Numbered from the stretch's first letter, positions 46,559 to 59,925 are shown. The stretch is 64,000 bases of DNA from Strigamia acuminata (GCA_949358305.1 OX442322.1:9548001-9612000); one strand, 5' to 3'. Numbers and translations are program-made. Notes: generated by a model from the sequence alone, not told the origin.

Positions 46559-47970
46559 AAATAAAACGATGTTTAATCGTTCAAATCAAAACTATAACTG
46601 TTCTTACAATGTATAAACTCGTGCCACGGACTCTAATAACAATAAACGTCAACACGAGTACACTACTAATAAAATAAACAACAATATATCAAAAACCCAA
46701 TGTCTCAAAACGGCCTCCGTACAACAGAACAAGAACGGCCGTTGAGAGTTCAAATTACACCAAAAACTTATCTTTAATATCGAAAATCGTGCATATAAAT
46801 AACTCAAACACTAATGATTATTTAATACAGCGAAAATGAATTGAAAGAAGGTGCAAACCTTCAAAATTAAAACCTCAACGAACATTGAATGGAAATCTCG
46901 AAAACCCGAAAACTGCTACATTTCGCCACGAGACGTCGCCTAATCAATGTAAACAAACACTTAATCTAATCAATCGCAATTCTCGCATCCCGGACATGGT
47001 CGCTGTTTTAATACGAATAAAGAATTCAAATGATGCATCCTCAACACTCCTTGTGCGCATTTAATAAATCTATTGCATAGCACGGAATTAAATTCCCATC
47101 TCCCGCACCAAACCCAATGCTATTCGCGGGCGAGTTATGAAACCCGAACTCGACCGAAAAGATGCACGATGTCTCAAATCACGTGACACCCGACTAAACG
47201 ATTAAATCTTATCCGAAACACAAAACAACGAAGAAATAATCAGCTAATCAATTCGAAATCGTAATAAAATCATACAGTAAAAACTTAATTCGAGCAAATC
47301 TTATTCTGAATCAAATTAAATCTCAACCGAAAACGAGGCTCGTTGTACCAACTGTCTTCTAATGGCGGATCTAGCCGATCAACGCTCCTTGGCGACCAAC
47401 GAAGCTTCGCCTCGGCCCAACGCCGAATCATCGGACCTTAATCCACGGTAAATCACAACTAAAACTATTCATTTAATTACTGGAGTGGTTTCTAAACTAA
47501 TGGATTTAAATTTACAGGTACAAACAACATCTTCCCGGGTGCGCTACGAGTTTCGCCAGACCAAAACGCTCGATAAACTGCGACGACTTCGCTTTTCGCT
47601 TTGAAACCCATCCTCGCCGTTATCGCCTTTAATTAGCGACCCAATGCCTGCCTGTACCGTGTCAGATAAGTTCTCGAAAATTATTCAAACTAACCGGAAC
47701 CGAAATTAAAAACCTTAACTTTTCCTTTGTAGATAAATCCGATGCCCGAACTTAACACAAGATGGCGGACTGCGCTCACCTCTCATTTCCAATGTTGCGA
47801 ACTCTTCGAGAAATTGAGACTTTCAAAGAAACGAAATGACCGAAACGATTCAGCGAACCCCGACAACTTACAAGGTAAACATTCCAGAATGGTAATTCGA
47901 ATCATGCAGATGAACCAAAGTTTCTTTCTCTTTTCTGAATATTAATTTTGTTGCGTATCTGCTCGCAACA
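46221..47970 (-). repeat. 5' LTR of D1 (family D)
   Basis: A 1750-bp LTR. On the minus strand it ends GGCAACA at 46221 and is followed by the primer-site motif. Confidence 0.9.
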
Positions 47971-48740
47971 GGACAAACATGGCGACCGGTGAACATAACA
48001 TAGGTATTGGATCAAACATGGCGTCCGGCGAACATTGCAAAAGCGTCAAAACAATTCGAAATTGGAATATAAAGCACTTAATGTAAATATCAAATAAAGT
48101 ATCTAATAAAATACAAGAATAATTATTAATTCTCATCACAAAATACTAAATGAATAAACACAAGTTTAATAAATACGAAAATGTTGATCGAGCCGAACAT
48201 TCTCGGCTACGCTTTTACGGCAGCCGACAACGAACGTTCGAAACAACCGATCGAAGCATTTTGGGCAGTTCAAATGCATCCAGAAAGAAAGATCAGACTC
48301 GAATTAGTCTGAAACAGTAATAAAACAAACTCCAAATGAGTTTTAAAACACTAAACGAAAGGTTAGAAGACGGAAGCAAAAGTCCGCTAGGAACCGAAAA
48401 ATGACGTATCGAGCATCGCAAATGTATGCCAGAAAACGAAGAAAACACTAGAACTGCACGCAAAAAACACAAAATCAGGGAAAATTAATAGAAAGGTTCA
48501 AAAATGCACTCAAAAAGACATGAATAAAATAATAGCAAGGTATTAACACTACATTAAAGCGAAAAGTGACAATAAAAAACAATGAAAAACATTTAATAAG
48601 TCAAAATTCCTGTAAAGTGAAAAATATCAATTAATTATGAAAAATAAAACACTAAAGGAAAATTAAACAAATCAAAGCAAATTAGTAATATTTATTTACA
48701 CAATCTCAGCACAACAATTCTTCCACGCTGTCTTGCAACA
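47971..48740 (-). repeat. 3' LTR of BEL2, proximal piece
   Basis: On the minus strand it starts TGTTGCAAGACAGCGTGG, like TGTTGCAAACAACGTGG of BEL1. AATAAA (complement at 48691-48696) lies about 45 bp in, as in BEL1. It is cut at 47971 by D1. Confidence 0.85.
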
Positions 48741-48793
48741 GCGAATTGCCGGCGAGAGAACAGAGAAGAGAAAACACAACGAGCTCAAACAAA

Positions 48794-51700
48794 TCAGTCC
48801 AGTTCAAGAGCTCTCACATGCTTAACTGATCTTTTCAGTTCACGTCCATCTGGAAGCACTACTTTAATGACTCGAGTAAAACCATCCTCACCTGGAAAAA
48901 TCTCCTTTATCCGGGCAAGTGGCCAAAAATAGGGATTTGTTCCTATTTTTTCTAACAACACGATCTGATTCACTTTGGGGTTTTTGAAATTTTTATCGCC
49001 TTTGGTCTCGTAAAAATTTCGCAATTGCATAAGGTAACTTTTTCTCCACACTCTCCAAAATTCCCAAATGAACTGTCTTCGTTTAATGTCTAATTTTCTT
49101 AAATCTGTCTTTTTGATGGCACTCAATTTTTTGTTTATAAGGTATTTTGGTAAACCACCGGTTAAAAAATTTTCAGGCGCCAAAATTCTGCCTCCATCAA
49201 CACTGTCGGGAACGTAGGATAAAGGTCTTGAATTTAATACGGAACTAATTTCCAAAGCTAAAGTTTGAAGAGTCTCCAAATCAACGGTATATCGAAGCAA
49301 AGTTTTTCGAAGTTTATCTTTAACTGAACGGACAAGGCGTTCCCATGCCCCTCCCATCCAGGGGGACAGTGGTGGAATAAAAGTCCATAACACTCTTTTT
49401 TCAGATAGGAAAGTCTGTATGTCCTTGTGACCAATGAGCTTGCCCCATGATTGTAACTCCACACTACCACGTTCGAATGTTTTGCTATTATCTGAGAATA
49501 TTTTGGCAGGATAGCCAAAACGAGCTCCAAATCGTCGCATTGCTAACAAAAACTTGGGAACAGAAAGATCTTCGGACACTTCTAAGTGCAAGCTTCTTGT
49601 CACCATGCACGTGAATAAAAGAATATAAACCTTTTTTCGTTCCTTTTTGTTGTTGCCAACATAAATGGGTCCAAGATGATCAATTCCAGTGTGTTGGAAT
49701 GGAGCCGCTGGAGTTACGCGTTCAGTGGGAAGGTCACCAGTAGAAGGGTTATTTCTCGCAAGTTTAGCACGTCTGCAAATTGCACACTCTCGAATCACTG
49801 TCTGAATTGTTTTTCTTCCTCTTAAGATCCAAAATTGTTCACGCAAGTGATATAGGGTTTCACTAATATCACCGTGAAGTAGTTCTAGATGTGCTTTTCT
49901 GATCAACAGTCGTGTTATCCAACTATCGTAATGCAAAATAATGGGATAGACTTCATCAAATGTCAACAAAGATTTTTTCAAACGGCTTCGAAGTCTCAGT
50001 AATCCGTTTTCGTCAATAAAGAGCTCAAAATTCTTTAAAGTGGAATGTTTGCTTAATTCCTTTTTGTTTTTCACATCCTCAACTTCCTCCAAAAAATGCA
50101 ATTTCTGCGAAAGTTTTAGGATCTTCAGTTGGTTTGCCTCCAACTCGAGTGGCGAGAGGGGCTCACCGCGAACAAGTTGACTTTTCCATCTCATTATGTA
50201 GGAAAACACTCTCAAAAATCGGTTGTAATTGCTAAAACGTCGGAAAAATTTGTAAATAAAATTCTCTTTTACTTGAATAGTCATAACAATTAATTTTCTT
50301 TCTTCATCGGGTGGGTTTTCCTGTATAACTTCCTTCTTTTCCAGTTTTGAAACATCAACTCCGTCCCACCAAAGTTTACTGTTCATCAATGTTTTTGAGT
50401 TGTGTGGACGGGTCAATAAGTCAGCTGGGTTGAATTCGGTTGGCACATGAGACCATTGCTCAGGCTTGGAAAAGGAAATAATTTCCTGAACTCGGTTTGA
50501 GACATACGGTTTCCAAACATTTTTTTCAGAATTAATCCAGGCGAGTGTGATAGTGGAGTCCGAGTAGTAACGAACTTCAGTGACGGGGTATCCAGGAAGA
50601 AAGTTCTCGAGCAGATATTTTGTCATTCTGACTCCAACCACTGCTGCTGTTAATTCGAGTCGAGGAAGAGTAACCTTTTTGGCCGGCGCAATTCGGCATT
50701 TACTTAACAACAATGTTCTTTTGCCCTCCACGTTGACGACAAAAATCGTGCAGCCAAATGCTTTTGTGCTGGCGTCACAAAAAACTTCTAGGGTTATTTC
50801 CTGACCTGAATAAGTATTTAACCAACGTTGAACTTTTAGTTCCTTGAGTTGTTGGATGTCGGAATTCCATTCTTCAATTTCTTTTTTCTCTGAATCAAGA
50901 ATCTTTTCATCCCATTTTTTCGTCCGAGCCCAGATCGCTTGAATGAGCAATTTCATTTGCAGAATCACAGGAGCCAAGAGTCCCATGGGATCAAAAATTG
51001 AAGCTAAAAATGAGACAACTTCTCGCTTTGTAATCGGAATTTTTTCAATTTTCGGTATTTTAAACATTATCATGTCCTTTTCTGTGTCCCACAGTATGCC
51101 GAGCATTTTAATGATTCCAAGACTAGAAAATTCCTCGCCCCGCATGTGGAATCCCTCTTTTTTCAAGTTCTCGAAGACGTCTTTACTGCAAGTCGCCCAC
51201 TTCACAAGGGGAAGTTTTCCGCTGTCTAAAATCATTTTTAATCTCTCGCAATGTGTCGTCGTGTCGGCTGGAAAATCTCCTCCAGATGTTAAGTCATCCA
51301 TAAAAATTCCATCATCTAGCGCATCAACTTCTTTTGCGTGTGTTTTCTCGAATTGTTTTGCATGTTTTCGAATGGTGGCGCATAGGAGGAATGGTGAGGA
51401 AATAACACCAAAGGGCACGACGATCATTCTCAGGATCATAATGTTGTTCCACAGGTTTTGCCACGAATAAGGCTGCTTAAAATAATCACGAGCCACCCAC
51501 AGAAAGCGTAAAAAGTTTCTTTGAGTCGGGTTGATCATAACCTGCAGAAATGCCTGCTTGATATCCGCTATTATCGGGATGCAATATAGACGAAATCTCA
51601 CAACAACAAGAATTAAGTCAGGGTTGAGGGAAGGTCCCGGAAATAAACAGTCATTGAGGGAAAGTTTTCCCTTCTTGGATGAAGACGCGTTAAACACGAC

Positions 51701-52091
51701 TCTAAATTTGGAAGTATCTCGATCCTCTTTTATGACGGGGTGGTGAGGTATATTATATATCCCCTTCTTGAGAAAACGTTCCTCCTTTGGGACTTCCTCC
51801 GCGTGATTTTCCTCGATGTACTGCCACATTGAGTCGTCGTAACGTTTTTTATAGTCCTCATTTGCATCGATTCGTTTAAGCGTGTTGGCTAATTGGTTCA
51901 TGGCGAGTTCCCAGTTGGATTCTAAGTCAGTTTCTTGTCCATTAAAGGGAAGCATCACTTCATATCTTCCGTCGTCAAGACGTTTCGTTGTGGCTTCAAA
52001 GCGATCTCTTGTGAAATCGGATTCTTTTTCACCAGCATTTATACCAATTGCCTCCAAATTCCACAATTTGTCCAACTTCTCATTTATGTCA
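48794..52091 (-). CDS. gag-pol: BEL2 Gag-Pol, C-terminal part (RT, RNase H, integrase)
   Basis: The 3' part of the BEL2 polyprotein, cut from the 5' part by A3. In order: reverse transcriptase (ADIKQAF; FMDD where BEL1 has YMDD), RNase H (FCDAS, LPRLELTA, SDSTIT, NPADLLTR), integrase zinc motif (HLELLH, CAIC), integrase core (GIDHLGP, FSDNSK, GGAWERL) and a DUF5641-like end. The frame continues without a stop from the insertion point, so there is no start codon of its own. With 57989-59925 it would give a 1744-residue frame, against 1750 in BEL1, so nothing but the insertion disables it. Confidence 0.93.
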
Positions 52092-52095
52092 ACGT

Positions 52096-52856
52096 TGTTT
52101 CTAGCAGTGCTTGAAGACCGTGTTGCACTCTAGAAGACAACAGAAAAAGCTTATAACAAATAAACCTACTTACTAGAACTTGTGATGAGCTCCAAAAGAG
52201 ATGATGCATTGCAGGAGAAATCCTGCTTGAAATCCCTGCAAAGTGGCCTAATAAGTGTCTGGAAGAACTCACCACTAATATGCCAAATAACACATAAACA
52301 AACCGAATTTAATGTAAAGTTAATATCTATCAAAAGTACACAGAAAAGAGAGGAGAAAATTACATATCTTAACCCTAGAAATCTACATAACAGTCACAGT
52401 GTAGTTGCTGCGCAACCTACAACAATTAGAGCAACGAGTGGCAACAATCACTCGCAAGAGGCGAATTGTCCCTCTAGTGACAAAATGATAAAGCGTATAC
52501 AAGAAAATACACAGTTTCAAGTATAAAATCATTACAAAAGGCACAAAACCGTAATACATTAAGCCAAAGTGTTTCAAATAAATGAACTAACTTAGGAACT
52601 AACAGCAGCGACTCTTTGGACGAATCCAAGCAGTAAAACTCCAAAGAATCAAAGGAAAAATACAAGATTACCTTAAGAAAGACAGCTTAAATCAGGTAAA
52701 ACATAACTCCCACGTCACAAACTACACGAAATTCATTTAACATTTAGCCAAAACTTAAGCTGCACTATTAACTAAACACAAACTTAAATAATTGATCAAT
52801 TCAAGCAAATCCGCTATTGCGATAGCAAAAAATCCATGTTGCGCGTGCTCGCAACA
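52096..52856 (-). repeat. 3' LTR of A3 (family A)
   Basis: A 761-bp LTR; the pyrimidine tract and CCGGCAACGC motif follow at 52857-52883 (plus coordinates). Confidence 0.92.
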
Positions 52857-54538
52857 GCGTTGCCGGCCAAAGAAGAAGGGAAGGCAAGGCAGAAAACTGT
52901 TGAAGGAATTCCCCATCAAAACCAAGAGCACGGAAAGAAAAAGTATCGAAGCCAAGCTTGACTTTGTGAAAGTCGCGAAGGCAAAACCATAGACACTAAA
53001 AGAAACTTAGAACACGAGAGAAGAAAGAGAAGGGCCGTGCCATGATGACCTAGTCCAGACACCAAGGGGCTACGGCGTCGCCAATAGACACGTGGCGCAC
53101 ACGCAAGAACCTTCAGAAAATCCGACTGAACGGGTTTTCTAACCAAAACGACGTGAGAACATTGCGGGAGCTTGTCCGAAAACTCAGTCTGTCAACCCGT
53201 AGACAGACGCTTAAACTAAACGGAAACTAAAAATGGGAGAACAGAAATCCTTGTCAGAGAGGAAAGGCGCTGGTCCAAAACAATCGTCCAACCAAACACC
53301 GAGGTTAGAAGTCTCAGAACCGAAAACTAAACGTCGTCGAAAAAAGGAAAACTGTCACAAAAACTCTTGATCGAGCATGGCCTCGCAAGGAACATGACAT
53401 ACATGAAGACTAGAAGAAACTTGAAACGCAAAAAAGAACAAACTTGAGACACGGCAGACTTCACCGCCTCGTTGTCCTCGAGCCAGCGCTCAAGTGGCAA
53501 CGTGCCACGGAAACCTCCGTCCGCACGAAAACACGAGCTGCGAACTCAAACTTAATAAACTATTAAGGACGACCCTTTTCTAGAAAACAAGAAAAATGCA
53601 AAATAAGGGAATGAATGCGTTGACCCAGACCTATCGTCTGACCAACCACCCAGCATTCGTACGAAGAACTAGAAAATGCCGTCAAGACCTAGGCACCACT
53701 CTTTTGCAAAGAGTGACCAACTAACAACTTACCCAAAGCCATGACCACCTAGCTAACATGATCACGCCAGAAAGAGGAAAAAGAGAACGAGAAGGCATGA
53801 AGCTCAGGCAATGCGAACCATTCGCAGCAACTGCCACGCAAAGGCGTTGACCGCACCCTGACTTGACATGAACCCACGAAACCGCTAAGAGCAGAGAATA
53901 AAGAAAAAAGGAAAGACTTAGTCAGGTGACTGTGTAAACCATCTGCGACCTCTTGTCCACAGCGACAAGGAAACACGCGCACGCTGACCCATCAACCACA
54001 ACTTTATCTAACTAACAAGAGAAAAACGGTTCAATTATCTAAACAGAACGAGCACGTTCCGTGCAAATAAATACCGGCTAAAACGTCAATATTATCACTA
54101 AAGCTATTGGCCAAGTATGGCCTCACAAAGGAAACTAGCAAACCGGAACTGTGAAAACCAGCAAGAATTCCAAAACACTAAACTTTCTGCTTTTTTTTTT
54201 CGAAGAGGGAACAAGTCCGTACCCAAATAATCAATCCATTTCCTCCCCACGAGAAAAGAAAGGAAAGGGACCTGCTTCTTTTTGAAGATCAACAGGTGTC
54301 ATATGATACTGAAAAACGTTGGAAGCAGTGCAACTGCAACCAAATGAAGCGAAGCTACACTTCCTTCACGAAAACTAATCACGTCGTTGAAAAGAAATTA
54401 AAACCGGTGGCTTTCTTTCAACCGAGCTGCGCTTTACGAATGCGCCTTGAACAAAGAGGTACCCGATGGACATCGCGTCCGCACCCGGGCCACCGTGTAG
54501 CCTGTTGTGAGCAGACTACCACGAAGACTGAAACTTCT

Positions 54539-54973
54539 TTAACCGAAGGGGAAATAAAAACTAGATCTAGCTGAAACCCCATGCTCCAATAAGGAGGCTA
54601 CCGTATGAACGCTTGGCCCACCCCGAGTCGGAACCAATATGATTGAACCGAGAAACGAGAGAAGAGGGAGGGTTGCTTGACGTCCCTGATTGCGAGGGGC
54701 GTCACACGTAGATATGAGCACAAGGGCTTGCCAGTTGCCAACCGCATTCCTGGAACCGGTAAGCAACTGCAAGTCGAGAATTGACTCGCTCACACACCCA
54801 TTGACGACATCTTCGATCAGCAAGCCGACTTCCGGAAATCGCCACTCTACTGAAAGCAAGTGTCGTCCAATGGCTAAAACGTGTTGCCGAGTGCCGGCGC
54901 CAAGAAGGCCGCACACACACGTCCTTCGACCCATCCTAGAGTGGGCTCCCTGCCTAGTGCATGTCTGCCTCAC
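54539..54973 (-). other. 144-codon family open frame (A3 copy)
   Basis: The most diverged copy. Around a dozen residue changes (for example VIG to AIG, IDD to IED, NGY to NGC) and no length change. That pattern does not suggest selection on a protein. Confidence 0.2.
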
Positions 54974-56538
54974 TGCAGAGCTAGGGATGAAAGACTAACA
55001 ACAACTACTCAGTCGTGGGAAGCAAACGTAGAAATAGGGGCCGCCAAGAGGTGCAGAGACTTTGTCTCGGACACGACATCTAACAGAGTATGGCAGTGCA
55101 AACCTGCCCTCTGAAACACATCGAATGGCAGTCCTTGCTGTGCACAGCAAGAACGACCATCCAAAACAAGTACCTATACCCTACCGCCACGCCAGCTAGC
55201 CACAACCATAAAATAGCAAGCAAGCTATTTCCTAAACGAATAAACTAGCGAAAATGCAGAACGTAACATCACCAGCGGTAGACACTGGGTGCAGCGGTCA
55301 ACAACAAAAACTGGACTTGTCCAGTGGGCGGTGCGGATCGGCTGCTCTAAACTTCCAGCACCGACAGAAGTCACACGCCTTTCTAAATCCAAACCCACTT
55401 GCAAACAAGTTGTGTAACAACCTAAACTAACAGAGATTGACGGACAGGTAAGAACCGACTGACCTCGCGGGCCAGTGCTTTCCCTGCAAAACACGAGCAG
55501 CAAGAGAACGAATCTCGTTCTAAAAACAAGAAACGTTCTACAAACACACGAATACAAACGGGTGTGCCCTCTCCCGGAGCGGAGAGATGACCGACACCAG
55601 AGCTCACGAGGAAACTCGAGCGGCACACAAAACTAAAACCGAGAACGGCGGGCTTCGACCGCCTCGCTGGTCCCGGACTGGCCTCATAACACCAGCGTCC
55701 GATCACCAATGACTAGCGGAAACCCCCAACTGAAAGGACCCCGAGCTGTGAACCCGGACCTTCTTGAAACAGACAAAAGCAAAAACAGATAGAGCCCCTT
55801 ATAGAAGGCGGGACTCTGCAATAAGACGCAACATCATGAAAAAAAAGGAGAGAGCAGATCACGAGGTATGACTCGTGCATCGCTACTCCGGCCACAAGAG
55901 CCATGGGACAGATTTCCCATCTCAACACGAAACCCCCTTTTTAACGGTAAAGGAGAAATTCGATTAACAACTGCTAAACGAACTAAACGAAAAAGCCAAA
56001 CGAATATAAGGCTAGCGGCAGAACATACTGGCGAACTCGTCTACAAGGGACCTGACAATCAAAACTTGAAGAGAACTAACTATATTAAGCATGAATCGGA
56101 CTGAAAATCTCACCAAACGTGAGCAAATCGAGTAAAGCTAATAAATATACACGGGTTAAGTATAAACTATCAAAGATGCAAACTCTAACTAGACCCAAAT
56201 AGAAAACGCCAGCAAAATTATACCAGCCACCTTATTTTATCTCAAAAGGGAAACGTGAAACAAGATCACAGTAAATCGTAAGAAAAAGGACAACAACTGT
56301 TACAGAGAATCTAAAGGGACTTTGCCGACAGCTCTACATAATAGACTATCGCCACAAGGCGCGAACATGCGAGGAAAACTAGAGAAAATGAGCTAAAAAC
56401 GACCCTTATCCACTGTAAAAACCTAACGCCCCTTAAAACCCCAAAACGACCACAATTTCCCCCAAAAACCTTAAAATTAACAATAAAAGCGAGAAAATAT
56501 TCGATAAAAACGAAAATGATCGACAAAAAACGAAATCT

Positions 56539-57216
56539 TCATTGCCGACTCTTGTACATTGCGTTGTGTTTAACTGGACTACAGGCGGCGTAACTGTCAC
56601 TTGAACATCCGAAGCTCGCAAGTTGCGTTGCAGCTTGGCGGATCCGTCTGGACACGTGGCACGCCAACACCTGACTGACGACAAGACGAGACCAATCTTG
56701 ACTTGGCGGCAAAACTGTTCGACCGATGAGCGCATTGGGCAGTCCTATCATGTTGCACAAGTGGCGCTGCTTCTTTCTGCTCGGTGAAAGATCGTCAATT
56801 GATCCCGGAGTGGCCACTGGAAACGGCAGACTCGATGATCGCCAACTTGACTGACGGCGCTCAGGTACGAACTGCATGGATGGCGACGGCGACCCACAGA
56901 CTCGCACACGACCCACTGGAAGCTCCCGAGACAAATTTCGCCATCCTGTGCGGCGATTCTCGTCCCGCTTGTCAGCAATACACGCGGCGCTGGCCTCTCG
57001 CAACGAGGCGGTCACCACCTCATGCTGTGGCGCAAATCGCTTGTCTCCGTTGCATTTGACGACCACTCGCTGCCTAAGCACCTGACGTACTCGCACACGA
57101 TGCGCCTGAGAGTGTTTGAGCACACTCAAAACTCGCTTGATGACCATCTGCACGGCGGCATTCGAATATGGCGGACTTGCCTTTTCATCTCGAAATTCGG
57201 CCGACATCCTGGTCAC
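56539..57216 (-). other. Leader open frame of A3 (doubtful coding)
   Basis: 225 codons opening with GTG inside the primer-site motif. About half resembles the B1 leader frame and the rest is specific to A3. Frames on the plus strand are also open (56784-57059). Confidence 0.22.
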
Positions 57217-57223
57217 GGCACCA
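57208..57223 (-). promoter_or_regulatory. Primer-binding site of A3 (uninterrupted form)
   Basis: TGGTGCCGTGACCAGG on the minus strand, four bases after the LTR. It is the likely ancestral form of the split motif in A1, A2, B1 and E1. Confidence 0.55.
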
Positions 57224-57227
57224 AAAA

Positions 57228-57988
57228 TGTTTCTAGCAGTGCTTGAAGACCGTGTTGCACTCTAGAAGACAACAGAAAAAGCTTATAACAAATAAACCTA
57301 CTTACTAGAACTTGTGATGAGCTCCAAAAGAGATGATGCATTGCAGGAGAAATCCTGCTTGAAATCCCTGCAAAGTGGCCTAATAAGTGTCTGGAAGAAC
57401 TCACCACTAATATGCCAAATAACACATAAACAAACCGAATTTAATGTAAAGTTAATATCTATCAAAAGTACACAGAAAAGAGAGGAGAAAATTACATATC
57501 TTAACCCTAGAAATCTACATAACAGTCACAGTGTAGTTGCTGCGCAACCTACAACAATTAGAGCAACGAGTGGCAACAATCACTCGCAAGAGGCGAATTG
57601 TCCCTCTAGTGACAAAATGATAAAGCGTATACAAGAAAATACACAGTTTCAAGTATAAAATCATTACAAAAGGCACAAAACCGTAATACATTAAGCCAAA
57701 GTGTTTCAAATAAATGAACTAACTTAGGAACTAACAGCAGCGACTCTTTGGACGAATCCAAGCAGTAAAACTCCAAAGAATCAAAGGAAAAATACAAGAT
57801 TACCTTAAGAAAGACAGCTTAAATCAGGTAAAACATAACTCCCACGTCACAAACTACACGAAATTCATTTAACATTTAGCCAAAACTTAAGCTGCACTAT
57901 TAACTAAACACAAACTTAAATAATTGATCAATTCAAGCAAATCCGCTATTGCGATAGCAAAAAATCCATGTTGCGCGTGCTCGCAACA
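57228..57988 (-). repeat. 5' LTR of A3 (family A)
   Basis: A 761-bp LTR pairing with 52096-52856, followed on the plus strand by the ACGT duplication and BEL2 gag-pol. Confidence 0.92.
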
Positions 57989-59925
57989 ACGTTGCAAGTG
58001 TTGCAACACGTGGTTAAGTCTGCTTCATCATCAAACAAATCTGTGTTTCCTGCCGCTCCTGTCAAAACCCATCCAAATAAAGTGTTGATTAGTCCAAGGT
58101 CGGCGTTGACTTTTTTCTTGCCATCCTTAACGACCTTCCACCACACGTCGACTCCTAAAAGAATGTCTATTTGGGAAGTCTTCGCGGGTAGGTCTTCAGC
58201 AAGTTCCAGATTCAATTTTTTCACTTTGTCTATTACCGACGCATTTAAAATGCCCTGTACTTTTGGCAAATTCTCAACTGAAAGCATCGACAATTTCAAG
58301 TCCTGATTGTCATTCTTGCTTTGCAAAATAACATTAAACACGTCATAGTCTGTGGCAGCAGGCTTTGAGTCGTTGAACCGTTGCGTGGTTGCAGAAATAC
58401 TGCCGCACTTTGTCAATTTCAGTCTATGCACAAGTTCTGTCGTAATGAATGATCGGTGGCTTCCTGGGTCGATCATTCCTCTGATGTTGTGGGATCCTCC
58501 ATTTTTGGTTTTGAGGTTCGCAGTAAATATCATTAATTGAAGAGTCGCGGAGATCGCGCACGAGACGTGTGTTGTCACTTGTGACTCCTTGGGCTTCTCG
58601 ACAACGCTTGATGAATTCTTCACATCTGACTTTTTGCAAATTGTGGAGTGGTGTCTTCCTCCACAATGTTTGCAGGAAAACTTCACTTTACAGTCCCCGA
58701 CGCGATGGCCAGTTCTAAAACAATTGAAGCAAAGTCTATTCTTTTTGATGATTTCAATCTTCGCATTAACTTCGAATTCCTTTTTGCATGAACCATTCAA
58801 ATGGTCTTCTTCACAAAAAATACATTTGATGGTCTTCGAGTTGGAAGATTTGTTGTCTTGTTTGGACTCTCCGGACTTCACTTTAGCATTTGATTGCGGC
58901 TTAGAATCTTGAGTCGCAGCACACGTGGTCATGGAACCCTTTTGCTTGCTTTTTTCGACTTCAGTTTTATCCTTCTTCACTTTTTCAGAATGAGAAGAAT
59001 TGTCAGTTCTTTCCGCCATAGCTACTTCTTTCAAGAAAAAGTCAAGTAGTGTCATAATGTTTTTGTTTTGAATTCCATGCACCTGATAAAAACGCAATGC
59101 CATTTGAGTTGGAAATTTGCTAATAATATCCGGCATGAGAAAAGCACCTGAAGTTTGTATGGGTATTTTCAACTGCTCAAGGAGTCTGACGGTCGAAGAA
59201 ATTTTGGTTAAATTTGTTCTTAACGCTTTAGTTGGATAGACACTCGTAACAATTTTCATTTCTCTAATTGATCTGATGAGGGCAGTTTGCTGTGCGTCCT
59301 CATCTCCGTAGTTTCTCTCCAACTCTTCACGAGCCAAATGGTATGATTCCTCGATCAAGGGAAAAGTTGAAATCAAAGTGGCTGCTTCACCAACACACAT
59401 TGTCTGTAGATATTGAAGCTTCTCCACGTCGCTCAAGTCTGGGTCCTTATGTACTGAAGTTTCAAAGTTACTTTTGAAAGTCTTGTATTTCAAAATGTCC
59501 CCATCGAACTTCACAGACTCCAATTTTGGCAACTTCTGGATTTTTCGGAAAGAAGCATTCATTGTCGTATGACCGCCAGATGCAGTTGACATATTTAGTC
59601 GTCCTCCCAGTGTAGGAAGGGACCGTTTCGATACTTCCCAACGTCCGCGGAGAAGATCCACTCTTGTTTGTACTGCTTCGAGTTTTTCAATGGCTTCAAG
59701 ATAAAATCCATGTTCAGAATGTATTTGAAGATCATTGAGTTCATTGACAGCACGTGTCTCTCGAATATTTGCTGTAGATAGCAGCGCCTCCAACTCTCCC
59801 GGGTCGCTGGTCTGCTCCGATACAGTCAGCAAAGCGGAGAGTGAAGTGAGTAGCGCTTCCCATTTTGTCTCCAGAATTTCGAGTTGTTCTGGAGTGATCA
59901 TGTTTTGCACGGAAGGATCTGCCAT
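57989..59925 (-). CDS. gag-pol: BEL2 Gag-Pol, N-terminal part (Gag, zinc knuckles, protease)
   Basis: Starts at the ATG at 59925, downstream of the acceptor-like TTTGCAG shared with BEL1. It encodes the Pao-type Gag (KLPKLE), three zinc knuckles (CIFCEEDHLNGSC, CFNCFRTGHRVGDC, CKHCGGRHHSTIC) and the aspartic protease with IDPGS, as in BEL1. The frame is interrupted in codon 646, after the TCN triplet following the protease, by A3; reading on would add 13 codons from the A3 LTR. The protein is colinear with BEL1 with scattered substitutions and few indels. Confidence 0.94.

Larger units (their letters stand above)
33286..47970 (-). mobile_element. Large non-autonomous LTR element D1, carrying nested B1
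   Basis: LTRs at 46221-47970 (5') and 33286-35035 (3'), 1750 bp each, are flanked by GGAC at 33282-33285 and 47971-47974. It is inserted in the BEL2 3' LTR. Minus orientation is chosen because TGGTGCCG-TAGA-TGACCAGG follows the 46221 end. Without B1 it is about 8.7 kb, and the internal region lacks any intact gag or pol. Two short decayed BEL-like fragments lie on the opposite strand (36039-36098, 37523-37570). Confidence 0.88.
52096..57988 (-). mobile_element. Non-autonomous LTR element A3 (complete), inserted in BEL2 gag-pol
   Basis: 5893 bp with LTRs at 57228-57988 (5') and 52096-52856 (3'), 761 bp each, flanked by ACGT at 52092-52095 and 57989-57992. The LTRs are family A. The stretch 55640-56540, however, is the B-specific type seen in B1 (39590-40440), and the leader has both B-like blocks and blocks of its own (57000-57200). 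This is a family A/B mosaic. It has no gag or pol. Confidence 0.94.

Noticed and set aside
33286-47970. D1 read as a plus-strand element, because the decayed BEL fragments are on plus
   Set aside because: The primer-site motif follows the LTR only on the minus strand, and the pre-LTR tract matches other families only in that orientation.
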